A stretch of 64,000 bases of DNA from Rhizobium sp. BT04. Lineage in GTDB: Bacteria; Pseudomonadota; Alphaproteobacteria; Rhizobiales; Rhizobiaceae. Position 1 is the stretch's first letter. The number at the start of each line of letters is the position of its first letter. Location: the NCBI RefSeq assembly GCF_030053135.1, contig NZ_CP125652.1, positions 3,342,501 through 3,406,500 on the forward strand, read 5' to 3'. Under the pieces are notes generated by a model. It worked only from the letters and a program-made list of their open reading frames with translations, had not been told where the DNA came from and did no database searches. Of this stretch, positions 1 through 8,243 are shown in pieces. The translations under genes were made by a program, and so were the position numbers.

Positions 1-382
1 AGGACCAGAGGCCCTCGAACAGCTGGCAATCCCTGTCGACCTCGAGGAAGGCGCGGCCGAATTCGCGGTGATGGCCGCTTTCGACCTTGCCGCCGAGCTG
101 CATGCACATCGTCTGCTGGCCGTAGCAGATGCCGAAGACCGGCAGGCCGCTGTCGAAGATGATCTGTGGCGCTCGCGGCGATCCCTCGTCCACCGTGGAA
201 GCCGGGCTGCCGGACAGGATCACGGCCTTCGGCTGCAGGCGGTTGAAGCCCTCTTCGGCCGATTGGAAGGGAACGATCTCGCAATAGACGCCGGCCTCGC
301 GCACGCGACGTGCGATGAGCTGGGTCACCTGGCTGCCGAAATCGACGATGAGAACGGAGTCGGGATGTGCTGTCTGGGTCAT
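1..382 (-). CDS. guaA: GMP synthase (glutamine-hydrolysing), 5' part only
   Basis: The gene runs off the left edge, so only about the first 127 codons are present. GuaA aminates XMP to GMP, the last step of guanine nucleotide synthesis, using ammonia from glutamine. The visible part is the class I glutamine amidotransferase domain: a DFGSQ motif near residue 14, SGSPAS near residue 58, and the nucleophile elbow FGICYGQQ with the catalytic Cys at about residue 86. The start is the ATG followed by Thr-Gln-Thr-Ala-His. Between this gene and mtnN lies a dispersed palindromic repeat. The family assignment is firm; the synthetase and dimerisation domains lie outside the window. Confidence 0.95.
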   Translation of the reverse strand, partial: MTQTAHPDSVLIVDFGSQVTQLIARRVREAGVYCEIVPFQSAEEGFNRLQPKAVILSGSPASTVDEGSPRAPQIIFDSGLPVFGICYGQQTMCMQLGGKVESGHHREFGRAFLEVDRDCQLFEGLWS

Positions 383-508
383 GGCGAGGCTTTAATGAAA
401 AGCGCTTCGCCTGGCAATCCGGGAAATCGGCGGCATCAGGTTTTTATTGTTCCGATTGTCCCCGCGCGTCTGTAAAGACGCGCGGCGCTGGCAGGTTTTT
501 GTTTTTAC

Positions 509-556
509 GCATGTCGTTATCGCAAAACCGCTGCACACTTTTGCGCGACATGCTCT
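509..556 (-). repeat. Dispersed palindromic repeat, copy A
   Basis: An imperfect inverted repeat with arms GCATGTCG and CGACATGC around a core that reads, on the minus strand, AAAAGTGTGCAGCGGTTTTG. The same core recurs at 2933, 14855 and 22733 with different arms, which marks a repeat family. It fills the gap between guaA and mtnN and could act as a transcription end or mRNA-stabilising hairpin; that role is inference. Confidence 0.75.
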
Positions 557-1193
557 AGAACCAGAAAACCCCGTCCTCCAGCGCCGTGAACAGGCTGTCG
601 ACGCCATAGGAGAGCTTGCGGTCGACGATATGCAGATATTCGGTCCAGCCGGAAATATGCTGCAGCTCGACGGCGCCGTCGGAAATGCCGCGAAGGCCGA
701 TTAGCGGCAGCTTGTAGCCCTGGCAGGCGCGCAGCACCGCAAAGGTCTCCATGTCGACCATGTCGGCGTCGATATTGGTATAGGCCGCCCCTGAGATGAC
801 GTTGCCGCCGGTGGAAAGGCTTGCTTCCGGAATGCCGGGAATGCGCAATGGCAAATCGAGCACCGCCGGCAGGTCGAGGAAAGGTGTCTTGCCCTTTTCG
901 AAGCCGAGCGGCGAGGCGTCCATGTCGCGGTAGGAAACCGAGGTCACCTGGTAGATTTCGGTCTGCTCCAGTTTCGCCGAGCCGGCCGAGCCGAGCGAAA
1001 CGACGAGATCGGGCAGATCGTCGGCCGCATCGAGCCGCGCGAGCGTCTTGGTCAGCGCAACCGCTGCCTCCACAGGGCCGACGCCGGTCATCAGGGGTTC
1101 GATGCGCGACCGCAGGAAGGGACCGTATTCGGCCTCGGCCGCCATGACGAAAAGGATGGATTTTCCTGCGACCGATTTCAGTTCGAACTTCAT
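555..1193 (-). CDS. mtnN: 5'-methylthioadenosine/S-adenosylhomocysteine nucleosidase
   Basis: A 212-residue protein of the PNP/UDP phosphorylase superfamily that hydrolyses the N-glycosidic bond of methylthioadenosine and S-adenosylhomocysteine, serving methionine salvage and relief of methyltransferase product inhibition. It shows the N-terminal AAEAEYGPF segment with the expected early Glu, the substrate-binding VDMETFAV stretch near residue 147, and RGISDGA near residue 169 with the catalytic Asp. It is slightly shorter than the E. coli enzyme (232 aa). Its ATG overlaps the stop of the upstream thioesterase by 4 nt, so the two are probably cotranscribed. Confidence 0.9.
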   Translation of the reverse strand: MKFELKSVAGKSILFVMAAEAEYGPFLRSRIEPLMTGVGPVEAAVALTKTLARLDAADDLPDLVVSLGSAGSAKLEQTEIYQVTSVSYRDMDASPLGFEKGKTPFLDLPAVLDLPLRIPGIPEASLSTGGNVISGAAYTNIDADMVDMETFAVLRACQGYKLPLIGLRGISDGAVELQHISGWTEYLHIVDRKLSYGVDSLFTALEDGVFWF

Positions 1194-1639
1194 CCCGTAA
1201 TTCCTTCCCTGCCGCGGATCACCATCATCGTTCCGGTCATGGAGGCGATGAGTTTGGCCGGCCCGTCGCTGATCGCGTAGCCTCGCCCGTCGGCGACGAT
1301 GATGGTGGAGCCGGGTTTGGTGATTTCCCCGCGAAACAGGAAACGATCGCCACGCCCCGGAGACATGAGATTGACCTTGAACTCGATCGTCAGGATCGAA
1401 GCTTCGGGGTCGATGACGCTGTAGGCGGCAAAACCGCAGGCCGAATCGAGCGCGGCGGAAATGATGCCCGCATGCAGGATGCCGTGCTGCTGTGTTAGTT
1501 TGACGTCGAAGGGAAGCTCGATCTCGACGACGCCGTGCTCGACACGCGTCAACTCCGCGCCGATCGTCTCCATCGCCGCCTGCCGCGCAAAATTGCGGCG
1601 AATTCGCGCGCGGAAATCGCCCCTGTCAGTCTCGCTCAT
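1190..1639 (-). CDS. PaaI-family hotdog-fold thioesterase
   Basis: A 149-residue single hotdog domain. The HGILHAG stretch followed by an Asp about eight residues on (SAALDSACG) matches the HGG...D active-site pattern of PaaI/YbgC-type acyl-CoA thioesterases, with Ile-Leu-His replacing the usual Gly-Gly. It probably hydrolyses acyl- or aryl-CoA esters in the cytoplasm; the substrate cannot be read from sequence. The start chosen is the ATG encoding Met-Ser-Glu-Thr-Asp; an in-frame ATG 20 codons upstream has no better ribosome site. It lies upstream of mtnN with a 4-nt overlap. Confidence 0.85.
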   Translation of the reverse strand: MSETDRGDFRARIRRNFARQAAMETIGAELTRVEHGVVEIELPFDVKLTQQHGILHAGIISAALDSACGFAAYSVIDPEASILTIEFKVNLMSPGRGDRFLFRGEITKPGSTIIVADGRGYAISDGPAKLIASMTGTMMVIRGREGITG

Positions 1640-1858
1640 GTCTGCCCCTCTTGCAGCGGCGAAAGTGGCATGGCGGGCCGGATTCGACAAGCTGCACATT
1701 GCTGAAATCGGTCCGGACCGCGGCGGAAAGCGCGCACCGTGTCGCCGGGGCCACCTTTCGACTTTTTGCCGCTGTGCAAGCCGGTGCGAAGACGATTGCA
1801 GCTTCGCGCCCAGCGCGTATTCTCCGCGTCATGTCTGGAAACGAAGGAGCGCCGGCGC

Positions 1859-2932
1859 ATGACGACGATATCGCAATCGGTCCAGAATTTCGAGAGCTGG
1901 CTGGCCGGCGAACTCGGGGCCGATCTCGTCAAGGACGATCTCCGCGAAAAGCACGAGAAGATGCGCAGCGACGATTTCGTCTTCCTGCGCGCCACCTATT
2001 GGCGCTGGTGCGAGATCATCCTCGATATCTGTCCGGAACTTGGCTCCGCGCCGGAAGTGCTGGCGATCGGCGATACGCATCTGGAGAATTTCGGCACCTG
2101 GCGCGATGCCGAGGGCCGGCTCGTCTGGGGCGTCAATGATTTCGACGACGCGGCGGTGATGCCTTATGCACTGGATCTCGTTCGCCTTACGGCAAGCGCC
2201 ATCCTGGCGCGGAACGGCGACGGCCCCTCGGTTCGGATGATCGGCGAAGTGATCCTTGCCGGTTATCGCAGGGGTCTTGAAAATCCGCTGCCCGTTATCC
2301 TCGAACGCGATCACAAATGGCTGCGCAAGGCGCTGATGCTGCCGAATTCCGAACGCCGCGAATTCTGGAAGAAATATGAAATGCTGCCTGCCGGCAGCAA
2401 ACCGCCGCCATCAGCCTATGTCAAGGCGCTCGCAGATGCACTGCCGCCCGGCTCAGGACCTTTCGTGGCGAAGCCGCGCAGCGGCGGCACCGGCAGTCTC
2501 GGCCGGCCGCGTTTCGTCGCTTACGCCGAGTGGCAGGGTGGGCCGGTGCTGCGCGAGGCGAAGGCGCTGGTGCCGTCGGCCTGGTCGCTTCGCCACAGGC
2601 CGCAAGACCTGGCGATCCGCGTGGGCGAAATCGCCGGCGGACGGGCGCGCTCCGCCGATCCCCATTATGGCGTCTCCGGCCGTATTCTCGTGCGCAGGCT
2701 TTCGCCGAACAGCCGCAAGATCGAGATCGACAAGCACCAGGAGGTGCTGCTTTCGCCGACGATGCTCGAACTGATGGGCTTTGAGATCGCCAATTGCCAT
2801 TCCGACGATGCGGCGGCGGCAGTGATCCTGCGGGACCTGCAGGCCCGGGGGCCTGAATGGCTGCATGAGGCGGCAAGGGCCGCCGCATCGAGCGTCAGTG
2901 CCGAGCAGAAAGCCTATGCACGCGGCCGTTAA
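1859..2932 (+). CDS. DUF2252 family protein
   Basis: A 357-residue protein of the DUF2252 family, which has a protein-kinase/aminoglycoside-phosphotransferase-like fold of unknown substrate. The conserved GDTHLENFG motif lies near residue 73 and NDFDDA near residue 94, resembling the HxDxxxxN and DxD elements of the kinase-like fold. The ATG at 1859 is preceded by AAGGAG at the right spacing, which decides against the longer reading from 1739. It stands alone, divergent from the thioesterase and convergent with the iron operon, with a palindromic repeat immediately after its stop. Biochemical role unknown. Confidence 0.85.
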   Translation: MTTISQSVQNFESWLAGELGADLVKDDLREKHEKMRSDDFVFLRATYWRWCEIILDICPELGSAPEVLAIGDTHLENFGTWRDAEGRLVWGVNDFDDAAVMPYALDLVRLTASAILARNGDGPSVRMIGEVILAGYRRGLENPLPVILERDHKWLRKALMLPNSERREFWKKYEMLPAGSKPPPSAYVKALADALPPGSGPFVAKPRSGGTGSLGRPRFVAYAEWQGGPVLREAKALVPSAWSLRHRPQDLAIRVGEIAGGRARSADPHYGVSGRILVRRLSPNSRKIEIDKHQEVLLSPTMLELMGFEIANCHSDDAAAAVILRDLQARGPEWLHEAARAAASSVSAEQKAYARGR

Positions 2933-2982
2933 AGCATGACGCCGAAAAGTGTGAGCGGTTTTCGGACGGCGTCATGCTCTAA
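2933..2982. repeat. Dispersed palindromic repeat, copy B; likely bidirectional terminator
   Basis: Perfect 11-bp arms GCATGACGCCG and CGGCGTCATGC enclose the family core AAAAGTGTGAGCGGTTTT. It sits exactly between two convergent genes and overlaps the stop of the minus-strand one, so it probably serves as a shared transcription terminator. It belongs to the same repeat family as the elements at 509, 14855 and 22733. Confidence 0.75.
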
Positions 2983-4061
2983 GAGATCCGCACGATGTGC
3001 TGGTCCCAGGCGACATCGCTGCGGGTCGACAGGAAATCGCCGTCATAGGAGGAGACGGCAAAGCCGCTTCTTGCCGGCGCGATGCCCGCGGCATCCGGAA
3101 TGCTCGTCTCCGAGAGCACCTTGCCCGACCTTGCGTCGATGGTCACCGAGGCGCCGCCTTTCGGCGACGTCACGCCGACGAGGCCCTCGCTGCGGTTGAC
3201 GGCGATTGCGCCGACGTAATTGGCAAGCCTGTGCGTCGTCTCCTCCGGCAGGTCGATGAAGGACAGATCCTCTCCCTTGGCGAAATGGCCGACAAGCGGC
3301 GGCAGGTCGTTACGGTGGCCTTCGTATTGGCAGGCGAACCAGATGCGGCCCTTGTCGTCGAGATCGACGTGGCGGGTGGAGAGTTGTGCCCATTGCGCAG
3401 GCAGCATATGTTTTTCGATCAGCGCCCCGGTCGCCGCATCGATCAGCACCAGCGACGGCTGCATCGCCCCGAGATTGAGCTTCGTGCGGCCGAAATCCGG
3501 ATGCGTCTCGATGCCGCCATTGGCGACGATCAGAAGGCGTCCGTCATCGGAAACCGTCATGTCGTGCGGGCCGATGCCGTAGGTTTCGAATTCGCCGATG
3601 CGGGTGAAGCGGTCGGTGGCGTCGTAGAGACCGATCATGCCGCGATTGCCGTCGAAGTCGTTCTCGCTGGCATAGAGCAGACGACCATCGGGAGAGAACG
3701 CGCCGTGGCCGTAGAAATGCCGATCTTCCCTGGAGCTGATGACGATTGGTTCGCCCTTATTCCGGCCATCGAAAATCATCGCATAGGTGCCGGGCCGGCG
3801 GGCGAAGGCGACGGTCTTGCCGGTGGCGGCGCTGAAGGCCATGCCGTGCGCCCGGGACGGAAGCGCCACCTGATCGACGACCTCGCCGCGCTCCGTAACG
3901 GTCGCGACGGCATAGGAGCCATCGGCAGCACGAATGCCCGAAGCATAGACCGCATCGGCTTGCTCCAGGGCCATCAGCGACCTCGGCGTCAAGGCCGCAA
4001 GGAAACCGATCCCGGCTGCCTTGATGAAGCTGCGCCGGTCGATTGGGGCACTTCGCATCAT
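2979..4061 (-). CDS. DUF1513 periplasmic beta-propeller protein (Tat-exported)
   Basis: A 361-residue DUF1513 protein, last gene of the imelysin operon. The N terminus carries a twin-arginine signal (DRRSFIKAAG followed by a hydrophobic stretch), and the body has repeated strand-rich motifs such as GHGAFSPDGRLLY that indicate a beta-propeller. DUF1513 genes usually travel with imelysins and the di-haem oxidoreductase in iron-responsive clusters; the exact job is not established. The start chosen is the tandem ATG-ATG, with GGAG about 10 nt upstream and just after the stop of the preceding imelysin gene. Convergent with the DUF2252 gene. Confidence 0.85.
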   Translation of the reverse strand: MMRSAPIDRRSFIKAAGIGFLAALTPRSLMALEQADAVYASGIRAADGSYAVATVTERGEVVDQVALPSRAHGMAFSAATGKTVAFARRPGTYAMIFDGRNKGEPIVISSREDRHFYGHGAFSPDGRLLYASENDFDGNRGMIGLYDATDRFTRIGEFETYGIGPHDMTVSDDGRLLIVANGGIETHPDFGRTKLNLGAMQPSLVLIDAATGALIEKHMLPAQWAQLSTRHVDLDDKGRIWFACQYEGHRNDLPPLVGHFAKGEDLSFIDLPEETTHRLANYVGAIAVNRSEGLVGVTSPKGGASVTIDARSGKVLSETSIPDAAGIAPARSGFAVSSYDGDFLSTRSDVAWDQHIVRIS

Positions 4062-4065
4062 CGCT

Positions 4066-5166
4066 TCAGTCTCCATCCGAAAAGGAAAAGCCGGCCGAAA
4101 GGCCGATCGCTGCGCCATATTCGTCGCTGATCCTGGTGATCAGGTCGCGACTCTCGGCAAGCAGCGTATCGAGCTTGGCCTTCTCCGCATCGCTTGTCGC
4201 CACGTCGATGTCGGGATTGAGCTTCGGCACGCTGTCGAGCAGCGATTTGAAATCCTCGTCGATCGAAGCGGCGATCGGCTGCTTGTCCGGCGGCAGAAGC
4301 TCGGCCATGCCGGCCTTCTGCCAGAGCGTGCGCAGGCCGTCGATGTTGGCGGCCATCGATTTCCAGGTATTCTTGGAGCGCCAGTAGATCGCCATGCGCG
4401 GACGCGGCGCGGTATCCTTGCCCTTGTAGAATTGCTCCAGCCGCTGGTCGCGGACATTTTCGGCGCCGTGGACGAGAATGCCGAGCAGCGCCGTCACGGC
4501 TTCCTTGTTGTCCATGAAATCGTTGCTTTGCGGGCCTGGATGTTTCCAGCTTGCCTGCACCCCGTCGGGCTTTTCCCAGGCGGCGACGACTTCGCCGGCC
4601 TCACGCTGGATATTGCCGGCGACTGCCTGGCCGTAGAGGCAGCGGAAGCCGCCCTTCTGTTTGACGAGATCGTCGGAGCCGTTGCCGTAAAGCACATATT
4701 CCAGGGCCGTCAGGCCTTGCAGCGCGACGCTCTTGCCGGCGATCGCATCGACCGTCGCATCCTTCGGGTCGCCCTTGGCGATCAGCGCCTGCACCTGCTT
4801 CAGGCCGACACCCTTGCGGTCGGGATAAAACAGGATGTGCTCGAAGAGATTGTCCTGGATGACGGGTCCGGTCTGGACGATCTCGATGATCGACCAGTAG
4901 CGGATCGTATCGTCGAAGGCGGATTTCGCCTTGTCGAGCGTCTGCTGCGTGCCGTCGGCGCAAAGATCCTTCATCGCCGTCGTCAGCCGGGCAGACGATT
5001 GCTGCATGTTGCGATAGCCGGGACGGATCACTTCGTCGACGGCGCGCTGCATGACGGCGGGAACGGCATCCTCGTTCACCCCTGCCGGAGGAGCGGCGGT
5101 CTGGGCGGTCGCTGACGTGGCGAGGCCGAGCAGAGAGAGGCAGAGCAGGGGGTGCGGTAGGCGCAT
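4066..5166 (-). CDS. Imelysin family protein (second copy)
   Basis: A 366-residue imelysin-family (peptidase M75) protein with an N-terminal Sec signal ending around TSATAQ. Imelysins are periplasmic helical proteins linked to iron uptake. The position corresponding to the GxHxxE motif reads GLTALE (about residue 158), so the Glu is kept but the His is replaced by Thr, unlike the first copy at 6752. The ATG overlaps the stop of the upstream di-haem gene (TGATG), indicating translational coupling. Its stop lies 4 nt before the next start. Confidence 0.88.
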   Translation of the reverse strand: MRLPHPLLCLSLLGLATSATAQTAAPPAGVNEDAVPAVMQRAVDEVIRPGYRNMQQSSARLTTAMKDLCADGTQQTLDKAKSAFDDTIRYWSIIEIVQTGPVIQDNLFEHILFYPDRKGVGLKQVQALIAKGDPKDATVDAIAGKSVALQGLTALEYVLYGNGSDDLVKQKGGFRCLYGQAVAGNIQREAGEVVAAWEKPDGVQASWKHPGPQSNDFMDNKEAVTALLGILVHGAENVRDQRLEQFYKGKDTAPRPRMAIYWRSKNTWKSMAANIDGLRTLWQKAGMAELLPPDKQPIAASIDEDFKSLLDSVPKLNPDIDVATSDAEKAKLDTLLAESRDLITRISDEYGAAIGLSAGFSFSDGD

Positions 5167-6704
5167 CAAAGTGACTCCAGGAATGTAATCAGGGCCGCCC
5201 TGTCGTCTTTCGACAGAGAGGAGAAAGCGTTGCGGGCCTTTTCAGCTTCGCCGCCATGCCAGAGGATCGCTTCGGTGAGATCACGCGCACGGCCGTCATG
5301 CAGGAAAAAGCTGTGTCCGCTGACAGTCCGGGTCAGTCCTATACCCCATAGCGGCGGCGTGCGCCATTCACGTCCGCTTGCAAGGCCGACCTGCTGCCCG
5401 TCGGCAAGGCCGTCGCCCATATCGTGCAGAAGAAAGTCGGAATAAGGCCAGATCAGCTGGAAGGACTGTGCCTTGTCCGGCGTATCCCGGCGGGTGACGA
5501 ATTTCGGCACATGGCAGGACATGCAGCCGCTTTCGTAGAAGATCCGCTTGCCCCGCAGCGTCTCGGGAAAGCTGGCCTTGCGGCGCGCCGGGACGGCGAG
5601 ATTTGAGGAATAGAAGGTAACGAGGTCGAGAATGGAACCGGGCGCCTCTTCCTTGCCCAGCCGTTTCTGCACACCGGTCGGCATAGCAAGGCATTTTTCT
5701 TCCGCCTTGGTGCAGTCGCCCTGCGCATTCGGCTGATCGGGCGTCGAGATGCCGATATCACTGGCAAAGGCATCGGCACTCTGGTCGCGCACCGTGGCGT
5801 TCTGCGCCTTCCAGCCGAACCGGCCGAGCGCGATCTTGCCGCTCAGGTGATCGCGCACCATCGCAGCCTTGCCCGAAATGCCGTCGCCGTCGGCATCGTC
5901 CGGATCGGCATGGGCAAGAATATCGGCTTCGGGAATGGCCTCGATCAGCCCGAGGCCGATCATCGCCGAGGCGACTCGCGGCGAAATCGTCGTTGCGGGA
6001 TCGAGCGGCCCATAGGCGGGATTGACAACCGCATAACTCGGCCGGCGCAGCGACACGATCTCGCCGTCGCCGAGCGTCACCGGTTCTTCACGGTAGCTGA
6101 TCGCCAACTTTCCCTCGGCGGCAAGGCCGGGAACGGCAAGATCCTGCAGCTGGTGGCCGTAGACCGGATCGGGAAAATTGACGACATCAGCACTCGCGAT
6201 CGCCTTTTCTTCCTCCGGTGTCCCGGCCGCGCGGGAAAGCCGCAGCAACATCGAGGTGGCGCTGGGGCCTCCCTCCGGCGGCTTGCCGCGGCCGTCATTG
6301 ACATGGCAGCTCATGCAGGAGCGGGCGTTGAACAGCGGCCCGAGACCATCGGAGGCTTGTGTCGAAGAGGGCGCGGAAACCCAGAGCTTGCGGAACAGCG
6401 CATTGCCGAGCTTGAAATTCTGCTCTTCCTCGAAGGGGATGTTGGCCGAAATATGCGAGAAGCTGTCCTCGGTGACAGGGTCGATCGAGGTCGCAGCCCC
6501 CGCCTGCATCGCTTCGTATTGTTCTGCCTTGGAAAAATTTGTCGTCGGCCGGGTGACGTCGGCGACACGTTTCAGATCGGCCGCGGAAAGGTCGGTGCGT
6601 TTCGTCGGCAGATCGAAACCGGCAGCAATGCTGACGGAAAAACCGGCAAGCGTGGCGCAGAGCGTTGCGCTGGCGATCAATCGGCGGGCCGGGGCATGCG
6701 ACAT
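5166..6704 (-). CDS. Di-haem oxidoreductase family protein (DUF1111, cytochrome c)
   Basis: A 512-residue exported protein with a Sec signal and two CxxCH haem c sites, both CMSCH: one near residue 133 within RSCMSCHVND and one near residue 393 within GCMSCHVPK. This is the di-haem thiol oxidoreductase family that accompanies imelysins; a periplasmic redox step in iron uptake is the usual suggestion but is not demonstrated. It includes an Asp-rich DPDDADGDG stretch that looks able to bind calcium. It lies 47 nt after the irpA-like gene and overlaps the second imelysin gene. Confidence 0.9.
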   Translation of the reverse strand: MSHAPARRLIASATLCATLAGFSVSIAAGFDLPTKRTDLSAADLKRVADVTRPTTNFSKAEQYEAMQAGAATSIDPVTEDSFSHISANIPFEEEQNFKLGNALFRKLWVSAPSSTQASDGLGPLFNARSCMSCHVNDGRGKPPEGGPSATSMLLRLSRAAGTPEEEKAIASADVVNFPDPVYGHQLQDLAVPGLAAEGKLAISYREEPVTLGDGEIVSLRRPSYAVVNPAYGPLDPATTISPRVASAMIGLGLIEAIPEADILAHADPDDADGDGISGKAAMVRDHLSGKIALGRFGWKAQNATVRDQSADAFASDIGISTPDQPNAQGDCTKAEEKCLAMPTGVQKRLGKEEAPGSILDLVTFYSSNLAVPARRKASFPETLRGKRIFYESGCMSCHVPKFVTRRDTPDKAQSFQLIWPYSDFLLHDMGDGLADGQQVGLASGREWRTPPLWGIGLTRTVSGHSFFLHDGRARDLTEAILWHGGEAEKARNAFSSLSKDDRAALITFLESL

Positions 6705-6751
6705 TTCAGGGTCCGGGCCGCTCCGGCTTTCGAAGCGGCCCGCCTTTTTAC

Positions 6752-8023
6752 TTATTTGAAGACGGCGTTAGGATTATCCAAGCTGTCGGAACCTTCAAGC
6801 TGAACCGTACCGAGATCGAGTGCGGCAATAACGCGCTGTACCGATTTCGTCTGGTCGATCAGCCCGTCGATGGCGGCCTGGACGACGGCGTTGCCTTCCT
6901 TGTTGCCCTCGGCGATCATCTGGTCGTACTTCTCGACCGTCTCGCCGCGCTTTGCCATGGCGTTCATGGCATCGAGCGTCTTGGTGAGCTTGCCTTCCGC
7001 TTCGGCGTCGAGCGCCTTGTCCTTGGCGGCCACCAGATCGTGCAGCGACGGGCCGCTGAGCTTGGTGCCGTCGACGCGGGTATAGTTGCCGGTATAGGCG
7101 GCGGCGATGCCGATCGCATCGTTGAGATGCGAGTTGTAGGTATTGTCCGAGAAGCAATCATGCTCTTCTTCCGGATCGTGCAGCAGCAGGCCGAGCTTCA
7201 TGCGCTCGCCGGCAAGCTCGCCGTAGGAAAGCGAACCCATGCCCGTCAGGATCGCGACGAGGCCGGCCTTCGGATCGGCTTCGACGTTCTTCGTCGCCGC
7301 ACCGTCCGGCGTCCAGTTGTCGGTCATTTCCTGCAGGTCGGAAACGAGCAAGGTGGAGGCGGACTTCAGATATTCGGCGCGGCGGTCGCAATTGCCGTGC
7401 GTGCAATTCTTGAGGTCGTAATCGGTGGCCGGGCGGTCGCCGGCGCCGGGGCCTGTACCGTTCAGATCCTGGCCCCAGAGCAGGAATTCGATGGCGTGGT
7501 AGCCGGTCGCAACATTGGCTTCGATGCCGCCGGCCTCGGCCAGCGTGCCGGAGAGGAATTCCGGCGTCAGCTTCGAGGCGTCGACATCCTTGCCGTCGAT
7601 CTTGATCGTCTTGTTGGCGATGACATTGGCCACATAGAGCGAATTTTCGTCGCTCTCGGTACCGTAGGAGGCGTCGACATAGTCGATCAGGCCTTCATCG
7701 AGGGGCCATGCATTGACCTTGCCTTCCCAGTCATCGACGATCGGATTGCCGAAACGATAGACTTCCGTCTGCTGGTAGGGAACACGCGCCTTGATCCAGG
7801 CCTCCCTGGCGGCTTTCAGCGTCGCGTCATCAGGCGCCTTCAGGAAGGCGTCGATGGCGGCGTCGAGCGTCTTGGCCGTCGTCAGCGAGTCTTCGTATTT
7901 CGCATGCGCCACGTCGGCATAGTGTTTCACCACCGCGGCAGCATCGGTCTCGGCATGCGCGGGAAGGGCGAGCAGGGCGGCGGGGGCAATCGCCAAGGCT
8001 GCGCGGAATGTGTTGAGCTTCAT
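6752..8023 (-). CDS. Imelysin family iron-regulated protein (IrpA-like)
   Basis: A 423-residue periplasmic imelysin, first gene of a four-gene operon. The N terminus is a clear Sec signal (cleavage after PAHA). The signature GxHxxE is intact as GYHAIEFLLWG near residue 176, and there are paired Cys residues (NCTHGNC) near residue 212. IrpA-type imelysins are iron-starvation proteins; a metal-binding role at the cell surface or periplasm is inferred. A candidate Irr box lies about 80-100 nt upstream of the ATG, in keeping with iron control of the whole operon. Confidence 0.9.
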   Translation of the reverse strand: MKLNTFRAALAIAPAALLALPAHAETDAAAVVKHYADVAHAKYEDSLTTAKTLDAAIDAFLKAPDDATLKAAREAWIKARVPYQQTEVYRFGNPIVDDWEGKVNAWPLDEGLIDYVDASYGTESDENSLYVANVIANKTIKIDGKDVDASKLTPEFLSGTLAEAGGIEANVATGYHAIEFLLWGQDLNGTGPGAGDRPATDYDLKNCTHGNCDRRAEYLKSASTLLVSDLQEMTDNWTPDGAATKNVEADPKAGLVAILTGMGSLSYGELAGERMKLGLLLHDPEEEHDCFSDNTYNSHLNDAIGIAAAYTGNYTRVDGTKLSGPSLHDLVAAKDKALDAEAEGKLTKTLDAMNAMAKRGETVEKYDQMIAEGNKEGNAVVQAAIDGLIDQTKSVQRVIAALDLGTVQLEGSDSLDNPNAVFK

Positions 8024-8103
8024 GATCCTCTCCTGTGACGGATCTTCCGTCTAATCGGGCTCCGTCTCTTCGCGCAAAAGTAAACTGGTGTCAAACGCTC
8101 TAG

Positions 8104-8120
8104 TTTGGAATAATTTTAAC
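8104..8120. promoter_or_regulatory. Candidate iron control element (Irr/ICE-like box)
   Basis: The sequence TTTGGAA-TAA-TTTTAAC matches the rhizobial ICE pattern TTTAGAA-N3-TTCTAAA at 6 of 7 and 5 of 7 arm positions. It is 81-97 nt upstream of the imelysin operon start. The consensus is from memory of rhizobial Irr sites; binding is not shown by sequence alone. Confidence 0.45.
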
Positions 8121-8243
8121 ATTGAGCAGTTGTTGCCAACCTGCCCTTTTGAACGGCATTTATGTGAAAAATCGGCGGCAATCGGACCGTTGCGCCGTGC
8201 TGCGCAGCGTCATTCCGCCGCGGCATCCATTGTCCCGGCCGCG

